Shown here piece by piece: positions 18,645 to 29,501 of a stretch of DNA of 64,000 nucleotides. Under the pieces are notes generated by a model. The model did no database searches and was not told the origin of the DNA. It worked only from the letters and a program-made list of their open reading frames with translations. The stretch's first letter is position 1, and the number at the start of each line of letters is the position of its first letter. Origin of the DNA: Leptospira harrisiae (GTDB lineage: Bacteria > Spirochaetota > Leptospiria > Leptospirales > Leptospiraceae); NCBI RefSeq assembly GCF_002811945.1, contig NZ_NPDX01000005.1, positions 62,001 to 126,000 of the forward strand. The letters are read 5' to 3'. A program made the translations under genes and the position numbers.

Positions 18645-19970
18645 TTGGACATACGTTGGGAAGAAATTTTAGAAGAAATATCGAAACAGATACCTCCCAA
18701 GTACTTTTCCAATTTCATTGCACCACTCCGATTTGATAAATCAGAGAACCAAGTGGTACACTTGACGGCTCCTTCGACAGGGATCAAACGACATGTGGAA
18801 ACAAAATACACAACTTTCATTGAAGACGCCGTTTATCAAGTAGTAGGTGATCGTTTTCGTGTGTCGATTCTTGCAGAATCAGAAACATCCACACAGATTT
18901 TTAAGGATGTCATCCAATCCAAATTTGATGAATCCGACTCGGATCTAAATCCAGAGTTCATTTTTAGTAATTATATTACTTCTGATTCCAATCGCATTGC
19001 TTATACGGCGGCAAAAAGTGTGGCGGAACAACCAGGAAAATACAATCCATTGTATATTTTTGGACCTGTGGGTGTGGGTAAAACCCATCTATTACATGCC
19101 ATAGGAAACGAGATCAAAAAGAAAGATCCGTGGAAAACGATTCGGTATGTAAACAGTACCTCGTTTTTGAATGAGTTTATTTTTACGGTTCGTCAAAACA
19201 ATCGGGAGTCGCTCGAATCATTTAAAATCAGATACCAGTCTTATAATGTTTTACTCTTTGACGACATTCAATTTTTAAATGGAGGGGCAGAAAAAACCCA
19301 AGAGGAGTTTTTTGCCCTATTCAATTTCCTTTACGATAGAAAACGCCAGATTGTAATCGCGTCCGATAGACCGAGTTACGAACTGCCGTTACACGAAAGG
19401 CTCAAATCTCGATTTGTGCACGGTCTCCAAGCCGATGTGAAATCCCATGATTTGGCACTTCGCATTGAACTTTTGCGAGCTAATTTTTCTGAATTCAATA
19501 TTCCCGCCAGTGACAAACTTCTTCTTTGGCTTGCCGAACGATTGGAAGGGGATTCAAGGGCTCTCATTGGTATCGTAAACGATTTGGTTTTATACAAAAA
19601 GGCTTATGAATACTTTTTACTTACGGAAGAAAAAATACAGGAAATTGCGGAAGCACGTTTTTTAACCAATAAAAAACGAATTGGATTCAACCCAGATATG
19701 GTCATCGATCTTGTCTGTGAAAGGACAAACATCGCTCGTAAAGATTTAATTGGTAAGAGTCGGAAAGCCGATTTCATTCCTCCTAGGCATCTCTGTATGC
19801 TCCTCCTACACGACGTCCTCCATGTTCCGAAGGCACAAATTGGCAGAATTTTTTCAACCACACATTCGACTGTCATCCATGGCATCGATAAATTCAAAGA
19901 GAGAATGAAAACGGAATCTCAGTGGGAAGACGTATTTCACTCCATCAAACACAAGATAAGTTTCCAATAA
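18645..19970 (+). CDS. dnaA: Chromosomal replication initiator protein DnaA
   Basis: DnaA-ATP binds DnaA boxes and melts the origin. The 441-residue protein starts at TTG 18645. Domain I is at residues 1-85, a linker follows, then the AAA+ domain with Walker A GPVGVGKTH (140-148), Walker B LLFDDIQF, the sensor region VIASDR, and the C-terminal DNA-binding domain with LCMLLLHDVL and STTHSTVIHGIDKF. The candidate origin follows directly, then dnaN. Confidence 0.99.
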   Translation: MDIRWEEILEEISKQIPPKYFSNFIAPLRFDKSENQVVHLTAPSTGIKRHVETKYTTFIEDAVYQVVGDRFRVSILAESETSTQIFKDVIQSKFDESDSDLNPEFIFSNYITSDSNRIAYTAAKSVAEQPGKYNPLYIFGPVGVGKTHLLHAIGNEIKKKDPWKTIRYVNSTSFLNEFIFTVRQNNRESLESFKIRYQSYNVLLFDDIQFLNGGAEKTQEEFFALFNFLYDRKRQIVIASDRPSYELPLHERLKSRFVHGLQADVKSHDLALRIELLRANFSEFNIPASDKLLLWLAERLEGDSRALIGIVNDLVLYKKAYEYFLLTEEKIQEIAEARFLTNKKRIGFNPDMVIDLVCERTNIARKDLIGKSRKADFIPPRHLCMLLLHDVLHVPKAQIGRIFSTTHSTVIHGIDKFKERMKTESQWEDVFHSIKHKISFQ

Positions 19971-20216
19971 CCTGTGATTAATCCGACCATTACCTGTCGA
20001 TAAACTGTCGATAGGACATAGTCAGTCCTTATTGTCCCTTAAGTTTTCCACAACCTGTTCAAAGTGACATAAATATTGACAGTTGCAAAAAGGAAAAAAC
20101 CTGACATAATTCAATAAAAATTGATGTTTCCAGGCTTTATCAACATACTGACAGAACCAACGGAAACGACATAATATATATAAAGATATATAATATAAAT
20201 AAGAAGAAGAGGAAAA
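19971..20216. other. Candidate origin of replication (oriC), dnaA-dnaN gap
   Basis: The 246-base gap contains TTTTCCACA at 20044-20052, which fits the DnaA-box consensus TTWTNCACA, and one-mismatch relatives TTATCAACA (20137-20145), TGTGATTAA (19973-19981, reverse) and TGTCGATAA (19996-20004, reverse). A tandem CTGTCGATA pair starts at 19994 and 20005, 11 bases apart. An almost pure AT tract at 20171-20202 could be the unwinding element. Location beside dnaA, with partition sites close by, supports oriC; strand-skew was not computed. Confidence 0.7.
20044..20052 (+). promoter_or_regulatory. DnaA box
   Basis: TTTTCCACA matches the consensus TTWTNCACA at every position. It is the best box in the dnaA-dnaN gap. 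Confidence 0.6.
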
Positions 20217-21335
20217 ATGAAATTCACTGTCAATACTACAGAATTCCTAAAAGCAATCAACTCAGTGGATGGAGTCATCTCAGTTCGAGAGATTAAATCG
20301 GCTCTCTCCAATCTCAAAATCCAAACAGGTGACAATGAAGTTTATCTTTCAGCGACAGATCTCGAGATCGCGATCAAAACTTCTGTTCCTTCCACCATTG
20401 GTGAAAAGGGAATCGCATCCTTACCTGCAAAACAACTATCGAGTATTTTTAAAAATTTAAACTTTGATACAAGTTTACTCACGACTACTGACCAATCAGA
20501 AAATTCGGAAACAACCATCACTGATGCCAGTGGTAAGATGGACACAAAGTTCAAAGTCAACGGAATCGATTCGGAAGATATCAAAACCATTCCAAAAGTG
20601 GATGAGGCAAGTGTGGTTGAATTTCCTTGCCAAACCATTCGTGAGATGTTTCGTAAAACTTCTTACGCGATGGCAATTGAAGAAACACGTTTTGTTTTTA
20701 ATGGTCTCTTTTTAAAACCAGACAATACTGATCTAATTGTTGTTGGAACCGATGGACGTCGTCTTTCTAAAATAGTTCGTAAGTTTCCAAAACAATTTCC
20801 TTTCAAAAATGGAGTGATCATTCCTCACAAAGCAGTTCGTGAAATGCTTAAGATGATGGAAGGAAAAGAAACTGCAAAGATTGGATTTGTAGAAGAACAA
20901 ATTTATGTTTCTTCTGGAAACGTAGAACTTCTATTCAAACTCATTGATGGAAACTTTCCAGATTATGAACAAGTGATTCCAAAACAAACTTCGGAATCAG
21001 TTCGAGTTGTAAAAGCTGACTTTTTAACATTCTTAAAACAAGCTTTGATTTCTGCAGAAGAACCATCGAAACAAATTCGTTTGGCTTTTACTAAAGGCAA
21101 TGTGAATATCAGTTCTTCCAATCCAGGAACTATGATGTTTGATCACAACATGCCAATTGAATATAACGGCGAACCAATCACCATTGCATTCAAAGGAGAT
21201 TATTTGAGTGATGTGGTAAAAGCTGTAGATGATCCTGAAGTGATTTTAGAATTCACCACTTCCAGTGCACCAGTTCTTTTTAAAGATCCATCTGATAGCG
21301 ACTTTGTTTCTGTCATTATGCCAATGAAACTTTAA
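20217..21335 (+). CDS. dnaN: DNA polymerase III beta subunit (sliding clamp)
   Basis: The 372 residues form three beta-clamp domains. Recognisable parts are the N-terminal MKFTVNTTEFLKAIN, LPAKQLSSIFK, the middle TRFVFNGLFL and VGTDGRRLSKI, and the C-terminus ending VSVIMPMKL, the hydrophobic pocket tail typical of the family. GAGG precedes the ATG. Its stop overlaps the recF start by one base, so dnaN and recF are coupled. Confidence 0.98.
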   Translation: MKFTVNTTEFLKAINSVDGVISVREIKSALSNLKIQTGDNEVYLSATDLEIAIKTSVPSTIGEKGIASLPAKQLSSIFKNLNFDTSLLTTTDQSENSETTITDASGKMDTKFKVNGIDSEDIKTIPKVDEASVVEFPCQTIREMFRKTSYAMAIEETRFVFNGLFLKPDNTDLIVVGTDGRRLSKIVRKFPKQFPFKNGVIIPHKAVREMLKMMEGKETAKIGFVEEQIYVSSGNVELLFKLIDGNFPDYEQVIPKQTSESVRVVKADFLTFLKQALISAEEPSKQIRLAFTKGNVNISSSNPGTMMFDHNMPIEYNGEPITIAFKGDYLSDVVKAVDDPEVILEFTTSSAPVLFKDPSDSDFVSVIMPMKL

Positions 21336-22438
21336 TGTTTCTAAAGAGAATTTACATAAAGAATTTTCGTAATCACGAAGAAACAGAACTAACTTTCAAA
21401 TCACGTCTTATCTTTTTTATTGGAAACAATGGAGAAGGTAAGACAAACCTTCTCGAATCCATTTCACTTCTTTCCTATTTAAAAAGTTTTCGCGAATCAG
21501 ACCAAAACCAACTCCTTCGTTGGGATACAAAAGATACTTTCATTCGTGCTGAATTTGAATCCGAAGAAAATGATTATTTATTTGAATATGGAATTGAACA
21601 TTCCTATTCCAAACGAAAGAAACTAAAAGTCAATGGCGAAGAATTTAAAAAAATCTCTGACTATGTAGGATACTTTCGTTCGATTGTAATGAGTCCACCT
21701 GACATCCTCATCATTGAAGATGGAAACGTGGAGCGCCGTCGTTTTTTAGATGCTTTTATTTCTTCCACCAATCGTTACTATTTAAAACAACTCATTGAAT
21801 ATGATCGTTTGCTCAAACAAAGAAACGCTACTTTAAAAAAAGAAAATTCCACAGATCGTGAAATTGGAATTTGGGATGAACCCATTATTGAACATGATGC
21901 AGAAATTCGTGAAATCAGAACCAAAACCATTGAAAGCCTGGCTGGATACTTTCATAAAAACTTACAACAGTTAAGTTCTGGAAAAGATCCCTTCTTTTTA
22001 ACTTACAAACCCAATATTACATCCAAAGAAGAACATAGACAAAAACTCAGCGATAATCTCCGAAAAGACAGAGCTATCGGTTACACGAGTTGCGGAAATC
22101 ATCGGGACACACTACCAATTGGATTTGATGATAAAGATTTGAGTGGGTTTGGATCTCAAGGCCAAAAACGAAGTGCTGTAATTGCTCTAAAAACTGCCTG
22201 TTTTCAAATGATTCGTGATACGACGGGAGAAGCTCCGGTTCTACTCATTGATGATATCATTCGGGAGTTGGATGTGAAACGAAGAGAATACTTTGTGAAT
22301 CTGATTTCAGAATGTGGTCAGGCATTTTTTACCACCACAGATTTAGAAGGGATTCATGAATATGTGGGAAACCTAACAGTTGATAAAGAAATTTACCAAG
22401 TGGAAGCGGGAAAGGTGAAGGTGTTTTCAGAGAAATGA
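21335..22438 (+). CDS. recF: DNA replication and repair protein RecF
   Basis: RecF is an SMC-like ATPase that targets RecOR to gaps. The 367-residue product has IKNFRNHEE, Walker A FIGNNGEGKTNLLE near residue 30, the signature-like LSGFGSQGQKRS and Walker B APVLLIDDIIRELD. recR is in the same window at the left edge. ATGA overlap (4 bases) couples it to the next gene. Confidence 0.97.
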   Translation: MFLKRIYIKNFRNHEETELTFKSRLIFFIGNNGEGKTNLLESISLLSYLKSFRESDQNQLLRWDTKDTFIRAEFESEENDYLFEYGIEHSYSKRKKLKVNGEEFKKISDYVGYFRSIVMSPPDILIIEDGNVERRRFLDAFISSTNRYYLKQLIEYDRLLKQRNATLKKENSTDREIGIWDEPIIEHDAEIREIRTKTIESLAGYFHKNLQQLSSGKDPFFLTYKPNITSKEEHRQKLSDNLRKDRAIGYTSCGNHRDTLPIGFDDKDLSGFGSQGQKRSAVIALKTACFQMIRDTTGEAPVLLIDDIIRELDVKRREYFVNLISECGQAFFTTTDLEGIHEYVGNLTVDKEIYQVEAGKVKVFSEK

Positions 22439-22758
22439 AAAAGGTCGAACTCTCAGAACTCTTCCAAAGTTTAGAAAAATTGGGTATGGACAGGGAATCT
22501 GTCTTTCGAGACCAAATTCTGAAAACCTTACGACTTAAGTGGAATGACATTGTAGGTGATTACTTTGGTAAACAGAGTTTTCCCAAATCCATTGATGGAA
22601 AAAAACTCACAGTTGTTTGTCGTCACTCGATGATCTCCCAGGAACTGGAGTTCCAAAAGACGGAACTTTTAACGAAAGTGAACTCAATTACGAACCCGGT
22701 TTTATTGGAAAAAATTCACTTTAAAACTGGAAACGAATTCCAAAATCCTAAGTCTTAA
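22435..22758 (+). CDS. DUF721 protein, DciA-like (possible replicative helicase operator)
   Basis: The 107-residue protein has the compact DUF721 core: LRLKWNDIVGDYFGKQSFP, then KKLTVVCRHSMISQELEFQK. DciA, a DUF721 member, is the ancestral loader or operator of DnaB in bacteria that lack DnaC/DnaI. It is translationally coupled to recF (4-base overlap) and is followed by gyrB, the same place the family occupies in many actinobacteria. Family membership is likely; the DnaB role is inferred. Confidence 0.82.
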   Translation: MKKVELSELFQSLEKLGMDRESVFRDQILKTLRLKWNDIVGDYFGKQSFPKSIDGKKLTVVCRHSMISQELEFQKTELLTKVNSITNPVLLEKIHFKTGNEFQNPKS

Positions 22759-22783
22759 GTCACTTAAATCTCCCCGATTTCAC

Positions 22784-24756
<1,973 letters not shown>

Positions 24757-24775
24757 TCGGAATTAGGATAAAAAA

Positions 24776-27301
24776 ATGACCGAACAAAACGGCCAAGAAA
24801 ACGAATCAAACAAAACCTTAGCACTGAATCTTTCCGGTAGACCAGACGTAGCCGGTGCTCTCAAAGCAGGTGTAAGAGTCATTCCGGTAGAAATCGAAGA
24901 CCAAATGAAGGAAGCTTACCTTGATTATGCGATGAGTGTCATCGTAGGTCGAGCATTACCTGATGTCAGAGATGGATTAAAACCAGTTCATAGACGTGTT
25001 CTCCATGCGATGAATGAAAGAGCTTGGAGATCGGATCGTCCTTATGTAAAATCAGCAAAAATTGTTGGGGAAGTGATTGGTAACTACCACCCTCATGGTG
25101 ACTCACCTGTTTATGAAACCATGGTTCGTATGGCCCAAACTTTCTCCATGCGAGAAACACTGATTGATGGACAAGGAAACTTTGGATCTGTCGACGGTGA
25201 CAATGCGGCGGCATATCGTTATACAGAAGCTCGCCTTACAAAACTTGCCGAAGAACTTCTCAAAGACATTGAAAAAAATACTGTCAGTTTTTCACCAAAC
25301 TTTGATGATACGAGACAACAACCAGATGTTTTACCTGCTAATTTTCCAAATATTTTAGTCAATGGTTCCACAGGGATTGCTGTGGGTATGGCGACGAATA
25401 TCCCACCGCATAACTTAAAAGAAGCGGTGAACGCTGTCATTGCTCTCATTCAAAATCCTGATATCACACTTCCGGAACTAATGAAAATCATTCCAGGACC
25501 GGATTTCCCTACAGGGGGAACCATCATTGGGGGAGAAGGTCTTTACCAAGCCTATGCGACAGGAAAAGGATCCATTCGCATTCGTTCCAAAGTGGATATC
25601 ATCGAAAACAACAAAGGTCGTGAGATCATTGTTGTGAATGAAATTCCTTACCAAGTTAACAAAAAGAACTTACTCGAAAAAATCGGGGATTTGGTAAATG
25701 AAAAGATCATTGAAGGGATCTCTGAAATTTTAGATCTTTCGGATAGAAAAGGGATTCGAGTAGAGATTCACGTTAAAAAAGATGCGAACGCTCAGGTAAT
25801 TCTAAACCAGTTATTCAAACTGACACAACTACAAGTGAGTTATGGAATTACCATGCTTGCGATTTTAGACAACCGTCCTAAAATTTTCTCTCTTAAAGAA
25901 ATTCTAAAAGCTTATGCCAATCACAGAAACGAAGTTGTAATCAAACGAACTGAATTTGATTTAGATAAAGCACAGAAAAGAGCTCATATCTTAGAAGGAT
26001 TACGCATTGCACTTGATAATATCGATGAGGTGATTCGTATCATCCGTGCTTCGAAAGATGCAAGAGAAGCCCAAGGTTCGTTGATGTCAACGTTTGTCCT
26101 CTCCGAGATACAAGCGGATGCCATTTTGGAAATGCGTTTGCAACGTTTAACTTCACTGGAAGTACAAAAGATCATTGAAGAATTAGAACAAATTAGACTT
26201 CTCATTGCTGACCTAGAAGACATTCTAGCCAAACCAGAAAGGGTTAAATCAATCATCTGTGATGAACTTGGAAAGGTTGCCCAATCTTTTGGAAACACTC
26301 GAGCTACAGAAATCAGTCTTGAATCTTTAGAATCCTCAACATTCAACGCAGAAGATTTGATTGCTGATGAAGAAGTAGTAGTTCAGTTATCAGAAGATAT
26401 GTTTATCAAACGTCTTCCTATGGATACCTTCCGACGCCAAAAACGTGGGGGAAAAGGTGTTCAAGGGATCTCGACAAAAAGAGAAGATTTTGTTAAAAAA
26501 TTAAGTAGTGCAATGACTCATGATAACTTAATGCTTTTCTCCAATAAAGGAAGAGCCTTCCTTATGAAAGTATATGAGTTACCGATTGCTACCAAAGAAG
26601 CACGTGGTAAGTCACTCAAAGCAGTCATTAACTTAAATGATGATGAAATCATTACTTCCTTGTTTACTTTCCGAAACTTCGATGAGTCGTATCTTCTAAT
26701 GGTGACAAGAGAAGGTTTTGTGAAAAAAATCCAATTGGATGAATTCACAAATACTAAAAAATCGGGAATCATTGCCATTGGTCTTCGTGATGGAGACGAA
26801 CTCATTGATGTAATTGCCAATCCAAGTAACTACGATGTGTTTATTGGTAGTAAAAATGGACTTGCGATTCGAATGAATTTGAACGAACTTCGCTCGCAAG
26901 GCAGAACGGCTTCCGGTGTCACTGCAATGAAGTTGGAAGATGACGATGCCATTGCAGGGATTACAAAAGTAGAACCAGGAACTAACTTATTCTGTGTATC
27001 CGAAAACGGATTTGGAAAACGAACTGATTTTGAAGAGTTTTCAACCAAAGGTCGGGGTGGGAAAGGAATGACCTACTTAAAGATTGGTGAAAAAAATGGT
27101 CGGGCTGTGGGAATTGCTTCTGTAAAAGAAGAAGATGAACTTCTCGTCATCACTCAATCAGGTATGGCAATACGTGTTGAAGTCAAAACCATTTCGATGG
27201 TGGGTCGCTCTGCCATGGGAGTCAAAGTAGTAAATACCAAAGATGAAGACTTCGTAAAAGACTTTGCAGTCGTTAGAGATTCAGAATCCGAGTCGGAATA
27301 A
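24776..27301 (+). CDS. gyrA: DNA gyrase subunit A
   Basis: GyrA cuts and rejoins DNA. The 841-residue product begins with about 27 extra residues compared with E. coli. It has LPDVRDGLKPVHRRVL, YHPHGDSPVYETMVRM, the catalytic tyrosine in AAYRYTEARL (Tyr149), and the gyrase-specific GyrA box (QKRGGKGVQG) that starts the DNA-wrapping C-terminal domain. Residues matching quinolone positions 83 and 87 of E. coli are Ser110 and Glu114. The tail is a short acidic stretch. Confidence 0.99.
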   Translation: MTEQNGQENESNKTLALNLSGRPDVAGALKAGVRVIPVEIEDQMKEAYLDYAMSVIVGRALPDVRDGLKPVHRRVLHAMNERAWRSDRPYVKSAKIVGEVIGNYHPHGDSPVYETMVRMAQTFSMRETLIDGQGNFGSVDGDNAAAYRYTEARLTKLAEELLKDIEKNTVSFSPNFDDTRQQPDVLPANFPNILVNGSTGIAVGMATNIPPHNLKEAVNAVIALIQNPDITLPELMKIIPGPDFPTGGTIIGGEGLYQAYATGKGSIRIRSKVDIIENNKGREIIVVNEIPYQVNKKNLLEKIGDLVNEKIIEGISEILDLSDRKGIRVEIHVKKDANAQVILNQLFKLTQLQVSYGITMLAILDNRPKIFSLKEILKAYANHRNEVVIKRTEFDLDKAQKRAHILEGLRIALDNIDEVIRIIRASKDAREAQGSLMSTFVLSEIQADAILEMRLQRLTSLEVQKIIEELEQIRLLIADLEDILAKPERVKSIICDELGKVAQSFGNTRATEISLESLESSTFNAEDLIADEEVVVQLSEDMFIKRLPMDTFRRQKRGGKGVQGISTKREDFVKKLSSAMTHDNLMLFSNKGRAFLMKVYELPIATKEARGKSLKAVINLNDDEIITSLFTFRNFDESYLLMVTREGFVKKIQLDEFTNTKKSGIIAIGLRDGDELIDVIANPSNYDVFIGSKNGLAIRMNLNELRSQGRTASGVTAMKLEDDDAIAGITKVEPGTNLFCVSENGFGKRTDFEEFSTKGRGGKGMTYLKIGEKNGRAVGIASVKEEDELLVITQSGMAIRVEVKTISMVGRSAMGVKVVNTKDEDFVKDFAVVRDSESESE

Positions 27302-27310
27302 AGAGGGATT

Positions 27311-28324
27311 ATGATTACCATCGGGGGAGTGACAATCAAAGGCGATGTTGTTCTTTCTCCGATGGCTGGTATTTCTGACAGTCCCTACAGACAAATAACA
27401 AGACGATATGGTTCGGCTTTTACTTATACTGAGTTTGTATCCACAGAACAATTATTAATGGGAAATACAAAGTCATTGGATATGTTTCGTTATTTAGAAA
27501 CGGAACGACCAATATTTTTTCAAATTTTTGGTTCGGATTTAGAAACGGTTGTGAATGCCTCAGAAATTGCTGCTTCGAAAAAACCGGACGTCATAGATTT
27601 GAATATGGGATGTTCTGTTGCTAAAGTTTCTCATCACGGCTCAGGTGCCGGGCTTTTAAGAAATGTTCGGCTGGCAGGAGCAATGATAGAAGGGATTCGT
27701 AAAAAAACTGGGCTTCCTGTGACAGCAAAGATTCGTCTCGGTTGGGATTCTCATTCTTTAAATTATTTAGAAACAGTCAAAGTATTAGAGGGTTCGGGAG
27801 TATCTGCCATTTCTGTTCATGGAAGAACGAAAGCCATGGCTTATACAGGTTTTGCCGATTGGAATGCGATAGGTGAAATCAAATCCAAAGCAAATGTTCC
27901 CATTTTTGGAAATGGAGATGTGGTCAGTTTTTCAGAAGCCATGTTGAAGAAAAAAAAATATGGAGTGGATCTTGTTCTCATTGGTCGCAAGGCCATTGGA
28001 AATCCATGGATTTTTTCCGAAAGGTCGAAGGAAGAAGTAGGCTGGTTCGAGATTAAAGAAGTTATTTTGGAACATTTGAACTTAATGTTAAATTTTTATC
28101 CGTCTGAAGATGATTATGCTTTGATCCTTTTTAGAAAACATTTTATACGTTACATAGAAAATACTGGTTTCCCTGAGGAAACAAAAAGAGAACTTTTAGC
28201 AAGCACAAATGTGAATCAATTTATAGATAAATTGGAATCCGTAAAAATGGATCCTAAGTTTTTGGAAACAAGCGAAATAATAAACGAGAATATCAACTGT
28301 GAAACGTTTGTTAGTCTCGCATAA
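27311..28324 (+). CDS. tRNA-dihydrouridine synthase (Dus family, DusB-like)
   Basis: The 337-residue flavoenzyme has the Dus landmarks: VLSPMAGISDSPYRQI near the N-terminus, FFQIFGSD, DLNMGCSVAKVSHHGSGAGLL with the active-site Cys, TAKIRLGWD, AISVHGRTKAMAYTG, VPIFGNGDV and LIGRKAIGNPWIF. It reduces uridine in the D-loop of tRNA. The usual GCPV is GCSV here. GAGGG precedes ATG 27311. It starts 9 bases after gyrA and so probably belongs to the gyrase transcript. Confidence 0.93.
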   Translation: MITIGGVTIKGDVVLSPMAGISDSPYRQITRRYGSAFTYTEFVSTEQLLMGNTKSLDMFRYLETERPIFFQIFGSDLETVVNASEIAASKKPDVIDLNMGCSVAKVSHHGSGAGLLRNVRLAGAMIEGIRKKTGLPVTAKIRLGWDSHSLNYLETVKVLEGSGVSAISVHGRTKAMAYTGFADWNAIGEIKSKANVPIFGNGDVVSFSEAMLKKKKYGVDLVLIGRKAIGNPWIFSERSKEEVGWFEIKEVILEHLNLMLNFYPSEDDYALILFRKHFIRYIENTGFPEETKRELLASTNVNQFIDKLESVKMDPKFLETSEIINENINCETFVSLA

Positions 28325-28335
28325 AGGAAGTTAAA

Positions 28336-28719
28336 ATGGCAGATTCAAAGCAGTCAATATTTTCAGATAGTTATAGTAAATATGGTGGAGCAAAACAAAA
28401 ACGTAAAGATGCAAGGGTAAAGTTAGACGTTCCATGTACTGTAGAACTTATAAAATCGAAAAATTCAAGTGTGACTGGACATCTTTCTGATTTAGGGACG
28501 GGGGGACTTGCTTTTCAAACAACTGCTATCTTTTATGAAGGGGACCAGGTTAAGATCCAATTTTCTCTTCATCAAAATCCATTAGAGATCATTGGAACGG
28601 TTCATCGTACTGCTGGAAAAACTACTTCAGTGATTTTCCAACCTTTATCCGCAGCCGAACACAAAGTGGTTCAGGAATTCATCCACAAACATTACTTCGA
28701 TCCAAAACTTAAAAAATAA
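28336..28719 (+). CDS. PilZ domain protein
   Basis: The 127-residue protein has a single PilZ domain: basic motif KRKDARVKLDVPC at residues 23-35 and the DLGTGGLAF turn about 25 residues later, which together bind cyclic di-GMP in the family. There is no output domain, so it may act as a stand-alone c-di-GMP adaptor. It follows dus by 11 bases and ends before a terminator. Confidence 0.85.
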   Translation: MADSKQSIFSDSYSKYGGAKQKRKDARVKLDVPCTVELIKSKNSSVTGHLSDLGTGGLAFQTTAIFYEGDQVKIQFSLHQNPLEIIGTVHRTAGKTTSVIFQPLSAAEHKVVQEFIHKHYFDPKLKK

Positions 28720-28736
28720 AATAACATCGGGGTAAA

Positions 28737-28765
28737 AAAAAGCCCCCTTAAAAAGGAGGCTTTTT
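28737..28765. terminator. Rho-independent terminator between convergent genes
   Basis: AAAAAGCCCCCTT (28737-28749) pairs with AAGGAGGCTTTTT (28753-28765) around a 3-base loop, with one C-A mismatch. A and T runs on either side make it usable from both strands: it ends the gyrase-dus-PilZ transcript and the lipL21 transcript. Confidence 0.9.
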
Positions 28766-28790
28766 GAAGTTTAAGTAATAAACAGTCAGA

Positions 28791-29372
28791 TTACTGAGCT
28801 GCAGTTGCCTTTGCTTCAAGAGCTTTTTGTCCACCTGCATAACGCAAGTATCCAACACACTGACATTCTTCCCAAGTTTCAGGTTCGCCAACATTTGCGC
28901 AAATTCCTGTTTCATTGTTAAGTGAGCAGCAGTCATAAACCCCAACACCTTTGATGATACCTTTTGATTCGGAAACAATTACTGAACCAGTAGATTGTCC
29001 ATCAGATACACCAGATGCTTGTTCTAAGTATTCACCTAAGATTTTTTTCAAACCATCACCAGCAACTTGAAGACGAGCTGCTTCACGGCAAGTGGATTGT
29101 TTCATTGCAACGGAGTTTGCTTTAATAGCTTTGTCAGAAGCACGTGCAGAAAATTTCATGTAAAGATAATCGTATTCTTTCTCTTTTCCTTTGCAATACT
29201 CAGCAGGGCTTTCACCACGTTTTGCAGCAGCGGCGTCAGGCGCACAAGCCCAACCTTCAAAAATCCAACCATTTTTACCTACGGTCGTAGCGTCTCTTCT
29301 GCCTCCATCATTGGATCCGCAAGATACAACAAATGCGATTAGAGAGGCACATACGATAAGCGATTTCTTCAT
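28791..29372 (-). CDS. lipL21: Outer-membrane lipoprotein LipL21 homologue
   Basis: The 193-residue lipoprotein has signal peptide KKSLIVCASLIAFVVSC with the lipidated Cys at residue 18. The body matches what I recall of leptospiral LipL21: DATTVGKNGWIFEGWAC, YDYLYMKFSARAS, QSTCREAARLQ, ASGVSDGQSTGSVIVSES, KGIIKGVGVYDC and ETWEECQCVGYL. Several cysteines are conserved. LipL21 is an abundant surface lipoprotein that binds peptidoglycan. In pathogenic species its gene also lies close to the origin after gyrA. A good ribosome site AAGGAG precedes the ATG. This gene is the strongest evidence for the genus. Confidence 0.9.
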   Translation of the reverse strand: MKKSLIVCASLIAFVVSCGSNDGGRRDATTVGKNGWIFEGWACAPDAAAAKRGESPAEYCKGKEKEYDYLYMKFSARASDKAIKANSVAMKQSTCREAARLQVAGDGLKKILGEYLEQASGVSDGQSTGSVIVSESKGIIKGVGVYDCCSLNNETGICANVGEPETWEECQCVGYLRYAGGQKALEAKATAAQ

Positions 29373-29397
29373 AAAGAATCTACTCCTTTTCCGAAGA

Positions 29398-29425
29398 ATT
29401 TGATCCTAACAAAACCCTTTGTCAA
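29398..29425 (-). promoter_or_regulatory. Possible lipL21 promoter
   Basis: On the minus strand a perfect TTGACA (29425-29420) lies about 50 bases before the ATG. The hexamer 16 bases downstream, TCAAAT, is a weak -10. No competing element is visible in the gap. Confidence 0.42.
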
Positions 29426-29501
29426 TCTTTTCTCAAAGAAAACGAAGGAGACCTGTAGGATAAAGATTTACATTTTCCCTTAGTGGACTGATTCTAATTT
29501 T

